DNA of 64,000 bases, taken from NCBI GenBank assembly GCA_020796225.1, contig CM036755.1, positions 13,947,317-14,011,316 on the forward strand. Reading direction: 5' to 3'. The notes under the pieces are model-generated. The model was not told the DNA's origin. It saw only the letters and a list, made by a program, of their open reading frames with translations, and did no database searches. The translations under genes and the position numbers were made by a program. Positions 1 to 10,734 of the stretch are shown here, in pieces. Within the stretch, counting starts at the first letter, position 1, and every line of letters starts with the position of its first letter. The DNA is from Arion vulgaris. Lineage: Eukaryota > Mollusca > Gastropoda > Stylommatophora > Arionidae.

Positions 1-268
1 ACTCTCAGTTCCATCATTGACTAGTAAACAATCACTAAGATGTTAATGATGATAAGCAACAAAATAGATGATATTTCTCACATTAAACACTATGATTGGA
101 ATAACATTATTATAATATTAAAAAATCCATGTCAGAAATTGTTGAATGTTTACTTGAAGATTAGAATTGTGAATATTAAACTGGGAACACCAAAGTCAGC
201 GAGTTTACAATATTAGAACTATGCATGTTTTACCAGAAAACTATAAGAAATAAATAGAAACATTGAAT

Positions 269-480
269 AGATGTGCGTCCAAATTCAACAAGCGGTTCGT
301 TAATAATCCCTCAATTTGTCCCTCACTTTATGGAGAGATGTACATCCAAAGTTAACAAACAGTTCGTTAATAATGTCTCCTTCCTTTGTCCATCACTTCG
401 TGGAGAGATGTACATCCAAAGTTAACAATTAGTTCGTATAGCATAATGTCTCCTTCCTTTGTCCATCACTTCGTGGAGAG
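269..480. repeat. ~70-bp tandem repeat, 3 copies
   Basis: Three head-to-tail copies, each beginning near gatgt(a/g)c(a/g)tccaaa and ending in a ...tcact(t)(c/t)(g/a)tggaga stretch. The first copy is more diverged, and the last has a small insertion in its middle. No coding potential was seen. The flank from 1 to 268 is plain AT-rich DNA in which I recognise nothing. Confidence 0.8.
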
Positions 481-570
481 AACAAAACCCGACATCACCA
501 TCATCTAGAGCTTAGTGTTGAAGTCAATAAAGCAGCATACACCAAAACGGTAGATCGAGTCATTGTTTAT

Positions 571-740
571 TTGTGGATGTGTTTATGTGCGTCTTGTGTG
601 TTTATGTGTGTCTTGTGTGTTTATGTGCGCCGTTTGTGTTTATGTGCGCCTTGTTTGTTTATGTGCGCCGTGTGTGTTTATGTGCGACTTGTGTGTTTAT
701 GTACGTCGTGTGTGTTTATGTGCGACGTGTGTGTGTATTA
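571..740. repeat. 19-bp minisatellite (tgtgtttatgtgcg type)
   Basis: About nine degenerate copies of a 19-bp GT-rich unit containing gtgtttatgtgcg. Both overlapping ORFs here read the unit as Cys/Val/Met-rich repeats and are artefacts of the array. Confidence 0.8.
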
Positions 741-839
741 GGTGTTTTACTCACACGAAAATAAATTCAATCTTTAAAGTTCGTCTTGAGCTGCTGTAAT
801 GTGGATGACGAATATAGATGTCGTCAACCTCTCTTAGGT

Positions 840-1082
840 GGAAATATCGTCTATAACACTCAGGTAAGCAAGACTGTATAGGAAATATCGTCTATAACAC
901 TCAGGTAAGTAAAACTGTATATATCGTCTATAACACTCAGGTAAGCAAAACTGTATATATCGTCTATAACACTCAGGTAAGCAAAACTGTATAGGAAATA
1001 TAGTCTATAACACTCAGGTAAGCAAAACTGTATATATCGTCTATAACACTCAGGTAAGCAAAACTGTATATATCGTCTATAA
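840..1082. repeat. 36-41 bp minisatellite, left part (split by hAT)
   Basis: About six copies of a unit containing tcgtctataacactcaggt followed by aagcaaaactgtat. Units occur in a 36-bp form and a longer form with an extra ggaaa. The array is interrupted by the hAT element at 1083 and resumes at 4021. Each unit carries the string cag/gtaag, a consensus 5' splice donor on the plus strand. Confidence 0.9.
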
Positions 1083-4020
1083 CAGGGTGGGCAAACTACG
1101 GCCCGGGCGCATGCGGCCCGCCATTGGATATTTTGCGGCCCTCAAACACATTTTTAAATAAAAGAACGATCATCACAAATGATTTTTCCCCATTAATATT
1201 ACGCTGAAATTCATTGGAATTTTAATTCGATTTTCTTATGTATTAAATATACAATATTTTTTTCCAATTTGGCGTCATTTAAACATTAATATTGATATAT
1301 ATCGTCACTGAAATTTTACTACGTTTAATAAGAGCGTTTAATATTGAGTAATTTACTATACTAGAATTGACGTGATTTGATTGGCTGAATGTTTCTCAAT
1401 GATTATAAGTACTCGGACGATATAATTTTATAAAGGTTGGAAATTGCCTTTCAAATTATAATTAATTGTTTTTAACTTTTAAGCATTATGTCGGGATGTA
1501 TGTTTTGTTTATATTAAAAAGATGTTTCGTACAAAATAGAATATCGCTAAAAGCTGTTATAATTAATAATACCTCCTTACAACAATAATGTATCGTCAGA
1601 AATAAACCTCCCCTTCATATCCTACAAATGGAATGGGCAAATACTTAATTTGCAATCATTTAAACTGCGCAGTGCCTGGGGAATTTCCGGTGTGTTTTAA
1701 TAACTATCACGTTTGTAGTTTCCATTCATAAATTTCCGTATTTATATTACAACCGAGTTTTCTAAATCTAAATAATTATATTCGCGCTGCCAGAAGCACA
1801 TTTTTTTAGTTAATTTTGCAACATTTTAAGACATTTTTATTATAATGAGTGCATCCAAAAAAACGTAAGATTGAAGACGAGTGTCGGGTTTTCAAAGACG
1901 AATGGATTACCGAATATTGTTTTATGCAAGTTGGCAATAAATCTGTTTGCTTGCTGTGTCACGAATCAGTGGCTGTTTCTAAAGATTATAACTTAAAAAG
2001 ACATTACCAGACAAAACATCACAATTTCGGACACAATCTAACATCTGAAGAAAGGAAAAGAAAATGCATGGAGTTGGTAAAAAAGTGTAAAGAAACAACA
2101 AACTGTGTTTACAAAACAGTCTTCAATTCAAGATGCTGCAACAGAGGCTAGTTTGGTGTTGTCACACAAAATTGTGAAATACAACAAGCCATTTTCTGAT
2201 GGTGAATTTATTAAGGAATGTTTACTAGATGCAACAAACATTCTATGTCCAGAACAAAACAACAAATTTGACAGTATGACATTATCCAGAAGAACTGTGG
2301 TCAGACGTATTGAAAAGATAAGTGAAGATTTGACCCTTCAACTTCAAGATGCAAGTAAGCATTATTTGTGGTACTCTCTTGCATTAGACGAGAGTACTGA
2401 TGTACAGGATACTGCACAATTATTAGTTTTTATACGTGGAATAAACAATTCTTTTAAACTCTTTGAAGAGTTACTGAGTGTTGAGTCGATCAAAGACACT
2501 ACCACTGGTCTCGATATATTCAATGCTGTTAGTGGCTGTATTGAAAGAGCTGGGTTAATGTGGAACAAGATGGCCAGTATTACAACTGATGGTGCTCGTG
2601 TTTTAACTGGAAAAAAACATAGGACTGATAAAGCTGATCAATGATAGGATTAAGTCAGAATATCCTGAACACGTAATATTACCACTTCACTGTGTGATTC
2701 ATCAGGAAAGTTTGTGTAAATCTGTTTTAAAAATTAAGCATGTTATTGACCCAATTGTCAGTGTCATAAACCTCATCAGATCAAGAGGACTCAATCACAG
2801 GCAGTTCAGAGCATTACTAGACGATCTTGAAACTGAACATTCTGATGTCCTGTACCATAGTACAGTTCGATGGTTAAGTCTTGGAAAGGTTTTAAGGAGA
2901 GTATGGGATCTTAAAGAAGAAATAGTAATGTTTCTAGAGATGAAGTGCATAGAATGTGACTTTAATACTAACATTGTTAATGCAGAGTGGAAGCTTGACT
3001 TTATATTTGCCATTGAAATAATGGAAAAGTTAAATGAACTGAATGTTAAACTTCAGGGCAATGGTTTGTTTGCACATGAAATGTATGTTCATGTAAAATC
3101 ATTTCAAGCTAAACTCTCACTGTTTTCCAGACAAGCAAGTGAAAACATGTTTTGTCACTTGCCTTTGCTGAAACGAGAAACTATTTCTGATGAGATGAAT
3201 ACAAAATTCAAAGCTCAGTTAGATGTATTGGTTGAAGAATTTGGAAGAAGATTCCAAGATTTCAAGAACTTGGAGCAGCACTTCAATGTTATCAATTCTC
3301 CTCTCAGTGCAGAAGCTGATAAAGCCCAAGTGCACATACAGTTGGAGTTGCTTGAATTACAAGCCAATCATTATCTGAAGGAAAAATTGAAGTCTGAATG
3401 TTTTTTTGGATTTCTATGGTTCTTTGCCTGAACAATCATTCCCAAACTTAAAAAAACTTTGCAGCTAAATTTTTGTCATTATTTGGATCTACATATATTT
3501 GTGAACAGGCATTTTCTTGCTTAAAAATCAACAAATCTAAGAATAGGTCTTTATTATCTGATTGCAACTTAAATGCAGTCATGCAAATTTCTACAAGTAA
3601 ACTTGTTCCAGATTTCAAAGGAATTATAAAATCTTACAAGCAATTACATACATCTCATTAGAAATCAGCAATAAATAAAATTGTGACTGTATGTGTATGG
3701 CGTTTTTTAAATCTTCATTAAAACTATTGATATGAACCCATATTGTAACTGTATGCAACATAATATTTTGCAAATATTGTTAAAACATTTGCAAAACTTT
3801 TTATCCATATTAGAAAATATACTGTTATAGTGTAAGTCTTAGAAATATAATTTATTTCAGAAGTTATCTACATTATGTAAAACTACCTTGTTTACAATAA
3901 AATATTTCATTGATTACTTACCGAGAATTAAACAAAAATATACATAATATTATATGTGGCCCTCCAATAGCTTTACAATTTTCAATGTGGCCCTCTGCAC
4001 AAAAAGTTTGCCCACCCCTG
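1083..4020 (+). mobile_element. hAT superfamily DNA transposon (Charlie/ZBED-like), complete but decayed
   Basis: The left end begins cagggtgggcaaact and the right end, read on the other strand, begins caggggtgggcaaact; the left copy lacks one G. The element is flanked by an identical 8-bp duplication gtctataa (1075-1082 and 4021-4028), as expected for hAT. It landed inside the minisatellite unit, so the pre-insertion sequence can be read from neighbouring units. Just inside each end there is a gcggccc/ggccctc motif, common in mammalian-type Charlie and related elements. Length is about 2.94 kb, normal for an autonomous hAT. The internal coding region has several frame breaks, so it is probably a dead copy. 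Confidence 0.95.
1845..3661 (+). pseudogene. hAT transposase, GTF2IRD2/ZBED-like, frameshifted
   Basis: The reading frame is in four overlapping or adjacent pieces (1849-2151, 2105-2644, 2694-3431, 3473-3661), so at least three frameshifts are needed to read through. An ATG at 1845 is followed by an A-run that puts it out of frame with the first piece, as if one A had been gained. Domains in order: an N-terminal BED zinc finger (CLLCHES... then HYQTKHH), the catalytic-core motif LALDESTDV with the first Asp, TTDGARVLTGK with the second, a conserved CVIHQESLC block, and the hAT C-terminal dimerisation motif FGSTYICEQAFSCLK followed by KSKNRS. Order and motifs match the hAT transposases that gave rise to vertebrate GTF2IRD2 and ZBED proteins. 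No intact product is expected. The motifs after the breaks are still readable, so the decay is recent. Confidence 0.9.
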
Positions 4021-4069
4021 GTCTATAACACTCAGGTAAGCACGACTGTATAGGAAATATCGTCTATTA
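4021..4069. repeat. 36-41 bp minisatellite, right remnant
   Basis: Continuation of the 840-1082 array after the hAT: target duplication, then cactcaggtaagcacgactg and a last partial unit ending near cgtctatt. Confidence 0.85.
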
Positions 4070-4700
4070 GATAGTTCATATTCATAAGTACGGTTCCAAC
4101 TTCATTGCAACGGTCACCCCATAATTGCTCCATTCCTGTGCCAATGAAAATCACACGAAATGCTAACAACTGTGAAATGTTTCCTGTGTGAACTAATTCC
4201 AGAATGAAACAGCCGCACGCCACAAAAACAACATGCACCGCATAAATGTATATCGCCGCCGCTAATGTAGCAACACAAAACTGTTCATCACTTGAATTGC
4301 AATTCTTGTCAAGGGAACATCAATCACGACAAAATCCAGCTTTCTACACCCGCAATATAACTGCATACGGCAGATTGAGATTGTTCGTCATAACCGTTGT
4401 CCGCCATTTTCTGAATACACACAACAAACGCGCGGCTGACACAGCAAAAAGCATTCCATGTAACATTCATAGCTCACAGTGTGGCCCAAGCACTAACTAA
4501 GTAGCTCGGCAAACGAATCCGGAAAATACCCGACCAAACATGGCGAAAATGCGCTAGTAAAGTAGTGTTCAGAATCAAACAGTTCGGACTCTGAATGGCC
4601 CTCCTGCATTTCGCCATTGCTGGCCAGATTTCATATTACACACTAGATTTTCTTTAACTTGCAGCTAATATTTCACAACAACTATGTCAAGTGTGTGTAC
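4070..4700. other. Unassigned interval
   Basis: Mixed-composition DNA with short ORFs on both strands (up to 84 codons at 4246-4500). None shows a recognisable domain, and I see no repeat structure. Confidence 0.4.
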
Positions 4701-4709
4701 AATATTTTT

Positions 4710-5512
4710 TTAAGTGCGAAAATGTGGGTATTTTGGACATATAAAAAATACACAAAGTGTTGGAAAAGATAGCGAAAATGTGGGTATTTTGGACATATAA
4801 AAAATACACAAAGTGTTGGAAAAGATATAGAAAATGTGTGGGTATTTTGGACATATAAAAAATACACAAAGTGTTGGAAAAGATATAGAAAATGTGGGTA
4901 TTTTGAACATATAAAAAAATACACAAAGTGTTGGAAAAGATATAGAAAATGTGTGGGTATTTTGGACATATAAAAAAATACACAAAGTCTTGGAAAAGAT
5001 ATAGAAAATGTGTGGGTATTTTGAACATATAAAAAAATACACAAAGTCTTGGAAAAGATATAGAAAATGTGTGGTATTTTGAACATATAAAAAATACACA
5101 AAGTGTTGGAAAAGATATAGAAAATGTGGGTATTTTGAACATATAAAAAAATACACAAAGTGTTGGAAAAATATAGAAAATGTGTGGGTATTTTGAACAT
5201 ATAAAAAAATACACAAAGTGTTGGAAAAATATAGAAAATGTGTGGGTATTTTGGACATATAAAAAATACACAAAGTGTTGGAAAAGATATAGAAAATGTG
5301 TGGGTATTTTGGACATATAAAAAATACACAAAGTGTTGGAAAAGATATAGAAAATGTGTGGGTATTTTGAACATATAAAAAAATACACAAAGTCTTGGAA
5401 AAGATATAGAAAATGTGTGGGTATTTTGGACATATAAAAATCACAAAGTCTTGGAAAATGTGTGTGTATTTTGAACATATAAAAAAATACACAAAGTCTT
5501 GGAAAAGATCAT
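4710..5512 (+). repeat. 57-bp minisatellite derived from a LINE tail
   Basis: About 14 copies of a unit of roughly 57 bp (gggtattttggacatataaa ... gtgttggaaaagatataga). Indels give 53-58 bp forms, and gtgttgg/gtcttgg and ggaca/gaaca variants are mixed. In one plus frame the unit reads GYFGHIKNTQSVGKDIENV, which resembles the GH-motif segment at the C-terminus of LINE reverse transcriptases. The minus strand of the LINE tail at 42.84-42.90 kb has the same DNA, unamplified (tattttagacatataaaa ... aaatgttggagaaaagcatt). The array runs straight into the rest of that tail at 5512. The long minus-strand ORFs here are artefacts. Confidence 0.85.
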
Positions 5513-5690
5513 AATAGGAGGGAAGCATCCTGACAAAAAGGAGAAGAGAAAGACAACGGAGATGAAGGATTCAGGATGTGACTGATGATTTGAGCATGAC
5601 TGCGGGATATCTGACCTATGAAAGAAAGTTTGAAAGGCTGTTTGGGGTGCAAATTTCTTCCCAGGACAGGCTATTAAATGATGAAGTACA
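5512..5690 (+). mobile_element. LINE tail, family E (copy 1), degenerate
   Basis: Plus-strand reading gives a KRRR-like basic stretch, then a WRIQDVTDDLSMTA-type segment, then YLTYERKFER and a Q(D/A)-L end. The same block occurs at 56330-56640 (plus) and 42674-43070 (minus), where it reads VTDGLSMTAAEADYLAYER and VTCDLSMSAEEAKHLAYE. It is the extreme C-terminus plus short 3' end of a non-LTR retrotransposon. A small in-frame loss distinguishes it from the other copies. Confidence 0.75.
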
Positions 5691-6235
5691 ATATTCGTTT
5701 TAAATTAAACTACAGGATTAAGTTTTCATTAGTTATTTTCATTATTATTACTATTAATAGCACTCTATGACTATTATTGTTACATACGTGACCCAACACC
5801 CACCCAGCAATCAGTCAGATGAGTCCCAGTATATAACACTGTTGGACAGCATCGATATAACTCATCACACAGTAGCTTGTGATGAGCAGAATATTGCCAC
5901 CCTAACAGTACTTTGGAATTTCTCTTATAGGCCATATGTTCCAACTCATCCATGTCCTATTACATCTTGAATCCATCTTCCCTGGAGAATGTGTGCAAAG
6001 GATGAATAATGCTAATTTTCATAAAAATGTTCAACGGTATTTGCTTTGTTGCCAGCATGAAGCGATCTAAATATGTGTCTAAGAACCCTGATCTCAGTGT
6101 AGGTATGATCAAGTTCCTAGTCATATTGAAGACAGATATCAATAAGAGTATGCTGTAAAGTTGCTGTTCTGACAAAACTCAGAAAAAATATTTCAAATAA
6201 AATCCATATAAAAGCTTCACAATGACATCAGGGAT
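5690..6235. other. Unassigned interval
   Basis: AT-rich DNA with ORFs of at most 71 codons and no recognisable motif or repeat. Confidence 0.4.
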
Positions 6236-6340
6236 ACTCACAAGCGCTGTGCTGTTTGTGCACTACCGCTGAGATCTTTCTGTGCTAGAGGGAGATTGAA
6301 TCACACATGGTGTTTTCCCCAAATGTGATGATGATGAAGG
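6235..6340 (+). mobile_element. SINE S1 fragment (3' end only)
   Basis: Contains gtgcactaccgctgagatct and ends acacatggtgttttcc ... gatgatgatgaagg. The same block occurs at 19560-19620 (plus) and, inverted, at 14939-15010. It is 5'-truncated. Confidence 0.6.
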
Positions 6341-6369
6341 TAACAATCAATCAAAGAGATTTCCATGGT

Positions 6370-6540
6370 TCTCATTCTATTTGCTTCCTTCCAAAATTGT
6401 CTTCTTGTGTCACCAATCTTCTTATATGTACACAATACTTCAACATTTTCTCATTCTATTTGCTTCCTTCCAAAATTGTCTTCTTGTGTCACCAATCTTC
6501 TTATATGTACACAATACTTCAACATTTTCTCATTCTTACT
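6370..6540. repeat. 79-bp tandem duplication
   Basis: Two nearly identical 79-bp copies beginning tcattctatttgcttcctt, in direct tandem. The small overlapping ORFs are by-products. Confidence 0.9.
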
Positions 6541-6612
6541 TGTATCAGCCGAATTTGATTTAATGTTGAGTTCCCTATGATAACTATATGAAATCAAATA
6601 TCTGAGACAGTT

Positions 6613-6634
6613 ATATCACACACACACACACACA
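6613..6634. repeat. (CA)n microsatellite
   Basis: Run of alternating C and A of about 20 bases. Confidence 0.9.
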
Positions 6635-6923
6635 TAGGTAAACAGATGTTTCAAGAAAAGAAAACACACACAAATAGATAACAGTTTAAAGAAAGGAATA
6701 CACATATATAACAATAAAATCTTGTTTTATTAACTGAATGTTAAAAACGCAATGAAATGTGCACACACTATTGTACAAATCATAATAACATGTCACATCT
6801 GTTGGTACCGACCAGGAAAAACTGGAGACTAATTATTGTTACACACAGCTGATACAAAGAATGAATCTAAATACACAAGTCAACATGTTTTTTTATAACT
6901 ATCAACGAATTAATCAAAGTAGT

Positions 6924-6929
6924 TTTATT
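6924..6929 (-). promoter_or_regulatory. Candidate polyadenylation signal for the ankyrin gene
   Basis: AATAAA on the minus strand about 385 bases past the stop codon; another lies at 6726-6731. Position fits a 3' UTR, but the motif alone is weak evidence in AT-rich DNA. Confidence 0.3.
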
Positions 6930-6964
6930 TGAAGTAGTTCTGGCACCATTTTGTTTGTCACTTT

Positions 6965-7125
6965 TGTCACAAAGAGGGAAACCAGAGATGTACAACTTCA
7001 ATCTACAGCAAAAGAGAAGAGTGTGAAGTCAGAGATGAACAACATGAGTCTACAACAAAAGAGTGGGAAGCCAGAGAGGTAAAACTTGAATCTACAACAA
7101 AAGAGAAGAGTGGGAAGCTAGAGAA
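6965..7125. repeat. ~50-bp imperfect repeats in the ankyrin gene 3' flank
   Basis: Three diverged copies of a block containing tctacaacaaaagagaagag and gggaagccagaga lie between the stop codon and the candidate polyadenylation signal. Confidence 0.6.
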
Positions 7126-7312
7126 TGTCTAACAAGGGTTAAGTGAGGTCAGATCCTCATTGGTAGAATGAAAGAAGATAGTCCAGAATATAATTTAGTG
7201 AAGAAGAAGAATAGTTACAGCCCTATGTTAGACTGGGAACAAGAAAGTTTAGCTGTCACTACTGTTACAATGACCAGGATCAGAGAGTTCAGTCATTATC
7301 TGTGAGTAAAAA

Positions 7313-10300
7313 TCATGATTTAATATCATGTATGGATTTGTAAGAACCAAATAAAAAAGTAGATATCTTGTTTTTTACTGGACTTGATCTAAACAGAAGT
7401 CTGTCTTTCATGGTCTGAGGTAACGGTAGCAAGCTGATTCTGTTTTCACGTCCAGTGAAGGCACCTACTGCAGAAGACACTGCTACGAAAGAAAGTGCGA
7501 AGAGGGAAATTGGATGAGATGGTGTACCGTCTAGAAAAGCCTGACCAACGTTGGGTTTATATGCTTTGAGAAGATGTTTGACGCCTTGATTGTACAGCAA
7601 CGAAGACACATCACAGTTTGTGAGAAAGAGATTGTCAACAAAGAAACAGGCTAGGGATATATTTCCCGCTAACAGAGCCATACAGAGTGGTGAAACATGT
7701 GAGAGCAAGCCACCTTCAATACCTTTCAGTTTCAATACTTCCTTCTTGACAGCAGCTGGACCTACCCCATATTGAATCAGCTTAGCAATGATTTGTGTCT
7801 GTCTTTGTTGTATAACTCTGAAAAATACAACTGGGCTTAGACCGGAGCAAATAGCACCATGTTCTAGTAATGTTTCCAAGCAACGCAGTTTCTCTTCTTC
7901 TGAGAATGTGATATTTAGAAGAAATGAAAGTGCTGTTTCAGTGCAATCATTCTTACTAATGGCATTAATATCTGCCCCTGAATCTAACAGAAATGATATA
8001 ATATCATGGTTGCATCTGTTTGCTGCCAGCATTAAAGGAGACACACCTTCTATATTCTGAGTGTTAACATTGCAACCAGCTTTGATCAGAAAATGTAGAA
8101 TTTCTTTGTGATTGCAAGATTCTTGTGCTTTCAATTTTTTGACCTCCGATGTGGGCAAAATTACATCACTCAAAGAATACGTATTTTTTACATGTTCATC
8201 GCATTCACAATATGTGTTTACTGCTGGCATTAAGACAGTATTGTCATACATATCTGTTGTATTCACATCAACACCATGGCTAATGAGATCTTTGATTAAA
8301 CTCAAGTTGCTACGAGCCACAGCACAAACTAGGGCAGTTAAACCTCTATAGTTTTTTAGATTAAGCACATCAAGTTTGCCTGCTGCTGCTGCATACTCTA
8401 TCAAGAATATAGCATTTTCGTTACAATTTTGAAGGATAGCTGTCATAAGTGCTGTGTTACCAGGTCTATCCCTACCATTGAAATCAGCACCGTAGTCTAG
8501 TAGCATCTTCAGCAACCTTACAGCTCCTTTCTTGACAGAAGCAGCCATATTTAGTGCATTTCTGGGGAGATGACCATTGACATGTGCTCCATTTTCTAAC
8601 AACACTTGAATAACTTCCATTGTGGCAGACTCTTGAATTGGTCTGGTGAACATGACATGTATGAGTACTGCACCTTTAAGATATCTATTACTTATTTCTT
8701 GATTAACATTTGCTCCGCTCTTGATTAAATACTGGGCAACCTTTCCATTTTTAGCAGCCACAAGTGCAGTAACACCCTTTCCGATCAGTTGGTTAACTGA
8801 AGTAACATGATGGAGAATCAGTCCAATGATTTCTAGATTTCCTTCCCTGACTGCAACCTCTAGTATGAAACGATCACAACCAATCTTGACAATATGTCTA
8901 TGTATAAAACACGGATAACGTGAGAACATGAATTTGACCAAGTCTTCTACTTGATGTATGACTGCAGATATCAAGGCATATGTAATGTCGATTTCTGTAG
9001 CATATGATAACAGAATTTTCGCACATTCGACGCGACCTTGAATAATAGCAGACTCAATATATGGATCTGAACATTGTTTGTTTTGAGGATGAAAACCCTT
9101 ACGGTAGTGATTCTCTAATATCTGTTTATCAAATCTATGATTTTGACGATCGACAAATAATACCAAGGAACCGACGGTCGGTGGTCTGGGATGTAGCTCA
9201 TTTTCCAATCTTCTATGTTTACAGAGTAACTCAACCCCTGTGTGACATCCTGCTTCAATTGCAATAGACAAAGGATTTTGGTACCTAATATCATAGAGAT
9301 GTATATCAATATCAACTCCATATTCCAAAAGTTGTTTGATCATCTGAATATCTTGTTCATCAAATTGTTGTACTTCTCTTATTTGACATCTATGAAAGAT
9401 TAGACTAAATGCTTCACAGATAGACTTCCAGGTGTCTGTAAACTGGCTGTTCAACAAAATGGTTAAAGAGTCTACCTGACAGGTCTCAACTGCCAACACT
9501 AAAGGTGAAACTCTTAAACTCACGGCCTGTCTGATAAGTTTGAATACGTTTCCAATGCCAGCTTTTTCAGCAATTTCTGGTGCCGTCTGTCCTTTACAGT
9601 TGATAGTTTTATCAATGAATACACATTGAAGGCTGTTATATCCATCAGCAGATGCTGTATTTCTAATGAAATATGCATTCAGTAGTATTTGAATCATGTT
9701 AAAATCCATGAGCTCAGCAGCCTTCATGAGAGCTGTGCAGCCATCTTGGTTCTGGTGATTAATGTTGATTCCTCTATGAGCTAAGATGACATTCGTCATC
9801 TTTGATGATGGCACAGATGAACATGTAGATAAAATCAAAGTTGTGTTTCCAGCAGAATTAACATGATTGATGTCTGCCTTCTTTGCCAGTAAGAAGCAAA
9901 CTATATCAGTAAAACCTTTCTCTGCACATATCAATAATGCAGTGTTTCCATTGATGTCCTGATAGTGTACACTAGCTCCCAGATGGACAAGCATATACAT
10001 GATGTAACTGTGTCCACATTGACATGCTAAAATCAACGCTTGATCAAGAGCATCTTGTGAGAAAGAGCGGTTCCCTATAAGAAGTCTCAGGGCTTGACTG
10101 TAATCCTTTAATTTTATGAAATTTAGAAGAGTTGTGTCATCTGTAGGTATGTCCAATGTCTCCTCTGAACATATCACCATATCCTTCTGTTTGTCATCTG
10201 TAGGTATGTCCAATGTCTCCTCTGAACATATCACCATATCCTTCTGTTTGTCATCTGTAGGTATGTCCAATGTCTCCTCTGAACATATCACCATATCCTT

Positions 10301-10597
10301 CTGTTTGTCATCTGTAGGTATGTCCAATGTCTCCTCTGAACATATCACCATATCCTTCTGTTTGTCATCTGTAGATATGTCCAATGTCTCCTCTGAACAT
10401 ATCACCATATCCTTCTGTTTGTCATCTGTAGGTATGTCCAATGTCTCCTCTGAACATATCACCATATCCTTCTCATGTAAGACCTGTTGTAAATTCTCAC
10501 AACTGTTTAAATGCAACATACTAGTAGTGACACAATCTATTTCCATGTTTACAAGAACTTGCTGACTGGTTGATGAGACACCATCACTAGAAGACAT
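7313..10597 (-). CDS. Ankyrin-repeat protein with N-terminal 19-residue tandem repeat
   Basis: A single uninterrupted 1094-codon frame, by far the longest here that is not an array artefact. Residues 1-42 are a Ser/Thr-rich leader. Residues about 43-156 are six near-identical 19-residue repeats (KDMVICSEETLDIPTDDKQ), acidic and with no predicted fold that I know. From about residue 190 ankyrin repeats run almost to the end, visible as G-x-TALL-x-AA-x-x-G and LL-x-x-GA-x-x-N motifs (NGNTALLICAEKGF, GNTALMTAILQNC, LLDSGADINA). No signal peptide, membrane segment or added enzymatic or SOCS/death domain was recognised, so its job is probably protein-protein interaction inside the cell. The ATG was chosen because a good splice acceptor lies 47 bases upstream and no in-frame ATG precedes it. 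It may be a host gene, possibly retro-derived because the frame has no intron. The specific function is unknown. Confidence 0.85.
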   Translation of the reverse strand: MSSSDGVSSTSQQVLVNMEIDCVTTSMLHLNSCENLQQVLHEKDMVICSEETLDIPTDDKQKDMVICSEETLDISTDDKQKDMVICSEETLDIPTDDKQKDMVICSEETLDIPTDDKQKDMVICSEETLDIPTDDKQKDMVICSEETLDIPTDDTTLLNFIKLKDYSQALRLLIGNRSFSQDALDQALILACQCGHSYIMYMLVHLGASVHYQDINGNTALLICAEKGFTDIVCFLLAKKADINHVNSAGNTTLILSTCSSVPSSKMTNVILAHRGININHQNQDGCTALMKAAELMDFNMIQILLNAYFIRNTASADGYNSLQCVFIDKTINCKGQTAPEIAEKAGIGNVFKLIRQAVSLRVSPLVLAVETCQVDSLTILLNSQFTDTWKSICEAFSLIFHRCQIREVQQFDEQDIQMIKQLLEYGVDIDIHLYDIRYQNPLSIAIEAGCHTGVELLCKHRRLENELHPRPPTVGSLVLFVDRQNHRFDKQILENHYRKGFHPQNKQCSDPYIESAIIQGRVECAKILLSYATEIDITYALISAVIHQVEDLVKFMFSRYPCFIHRHIVKIGCDRFILEVAVREGNLEIIGLILHHVTSVNQLIGKGVTALVAAKNGKVAQYLIKSGANVNQEISNRYLKGAVLIHVMFTRPIQESATMEVIQVLLENGAHVNGHLPRNALNMAASVKKGAVRLLKMLLDYGADFNGRDRPGNTALMTAILQNCNENAIFLIEYAAAAGKLDVLNLKNYRGLTALVCAVARSNLSLIKDLISHGVDVNTTDMYDNTVLMPAVNTYCECDEHVKNTYSLSDVILPTSEVKKLKAQESCNHKEILHFLIKAGCNVNTQNIEGVSPLMLAANRCNHDIISFLLDSGADINAISKNDCTETALSFLLNITFSEEEKLRCLETLLEHGAICSGLSPVVFFRVIQQRQTQIIAKLIQYGVGPAAVKKEVLKLKGIEGGLLSHVSPLCMALLAGNISLACFFVDNLFLTNCDVSSLLYNQGVKHLLKAYKPNVGQAFLDGTPSHPISLFALSFVAVSSAVGAFTGRENRISLLPLPQTMKDRLLFRSSPVKNKISTFLFGSYKSIHDIKS
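10130..10471 (-). repeat. 57-bp coding minisatellite inside the ankyrin gene
   Basis: Six head-to-tail 57-bp units in frame with the protein, differing by only single bases (for example ggtatgtcc versus gatatgtcc). Near-identity of the DNA, including third positions, points to recent expansion or homogenisation rather than selection on the peptide alone. Confidence 0.95.
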
Positions 10598-10643
10598 TTT
10601 TCACAGACCAATTGAGTGTTCATGGAATCAATGATCTTGAGTT

Positions 10644-10660
10644 CTGTAAAAATAACATAT
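10644..10660 (-). promoter_or_regulatory. Predicted 3' splice acceptor upstream of the ankyrin ATG
   Basis: The minus strand reads atatgttatttttacag followed by aactcaag, a T-rich tract ending in CAG. It would place a short 5' UTR segment of about 46 bases before the ATG and a leader exon further upstream that I cannot identify. Confidence 0.5.
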
Positions 10661-10734
10661 GAAATAGATTATATACAATATAACCAACATGAAATAGAAT
10701 ATATTTTATACAATCTTCTTCTTCAGTGATCTCT

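Noticed and set aside
4687..5528. Three long overlapping minus-strand ORFs (230-272 codons)
   Set aside because: They exist in all three frames because the 57-bp unit lacks stops; the true coding origin is the opposite strand (LINE tail).
10116..10565. 149-codon plus-strand ORF opposite the ankyrin N-terminus
   Set aside because: Shadow of the in-frame 57-bp coding repeat on the other strand.
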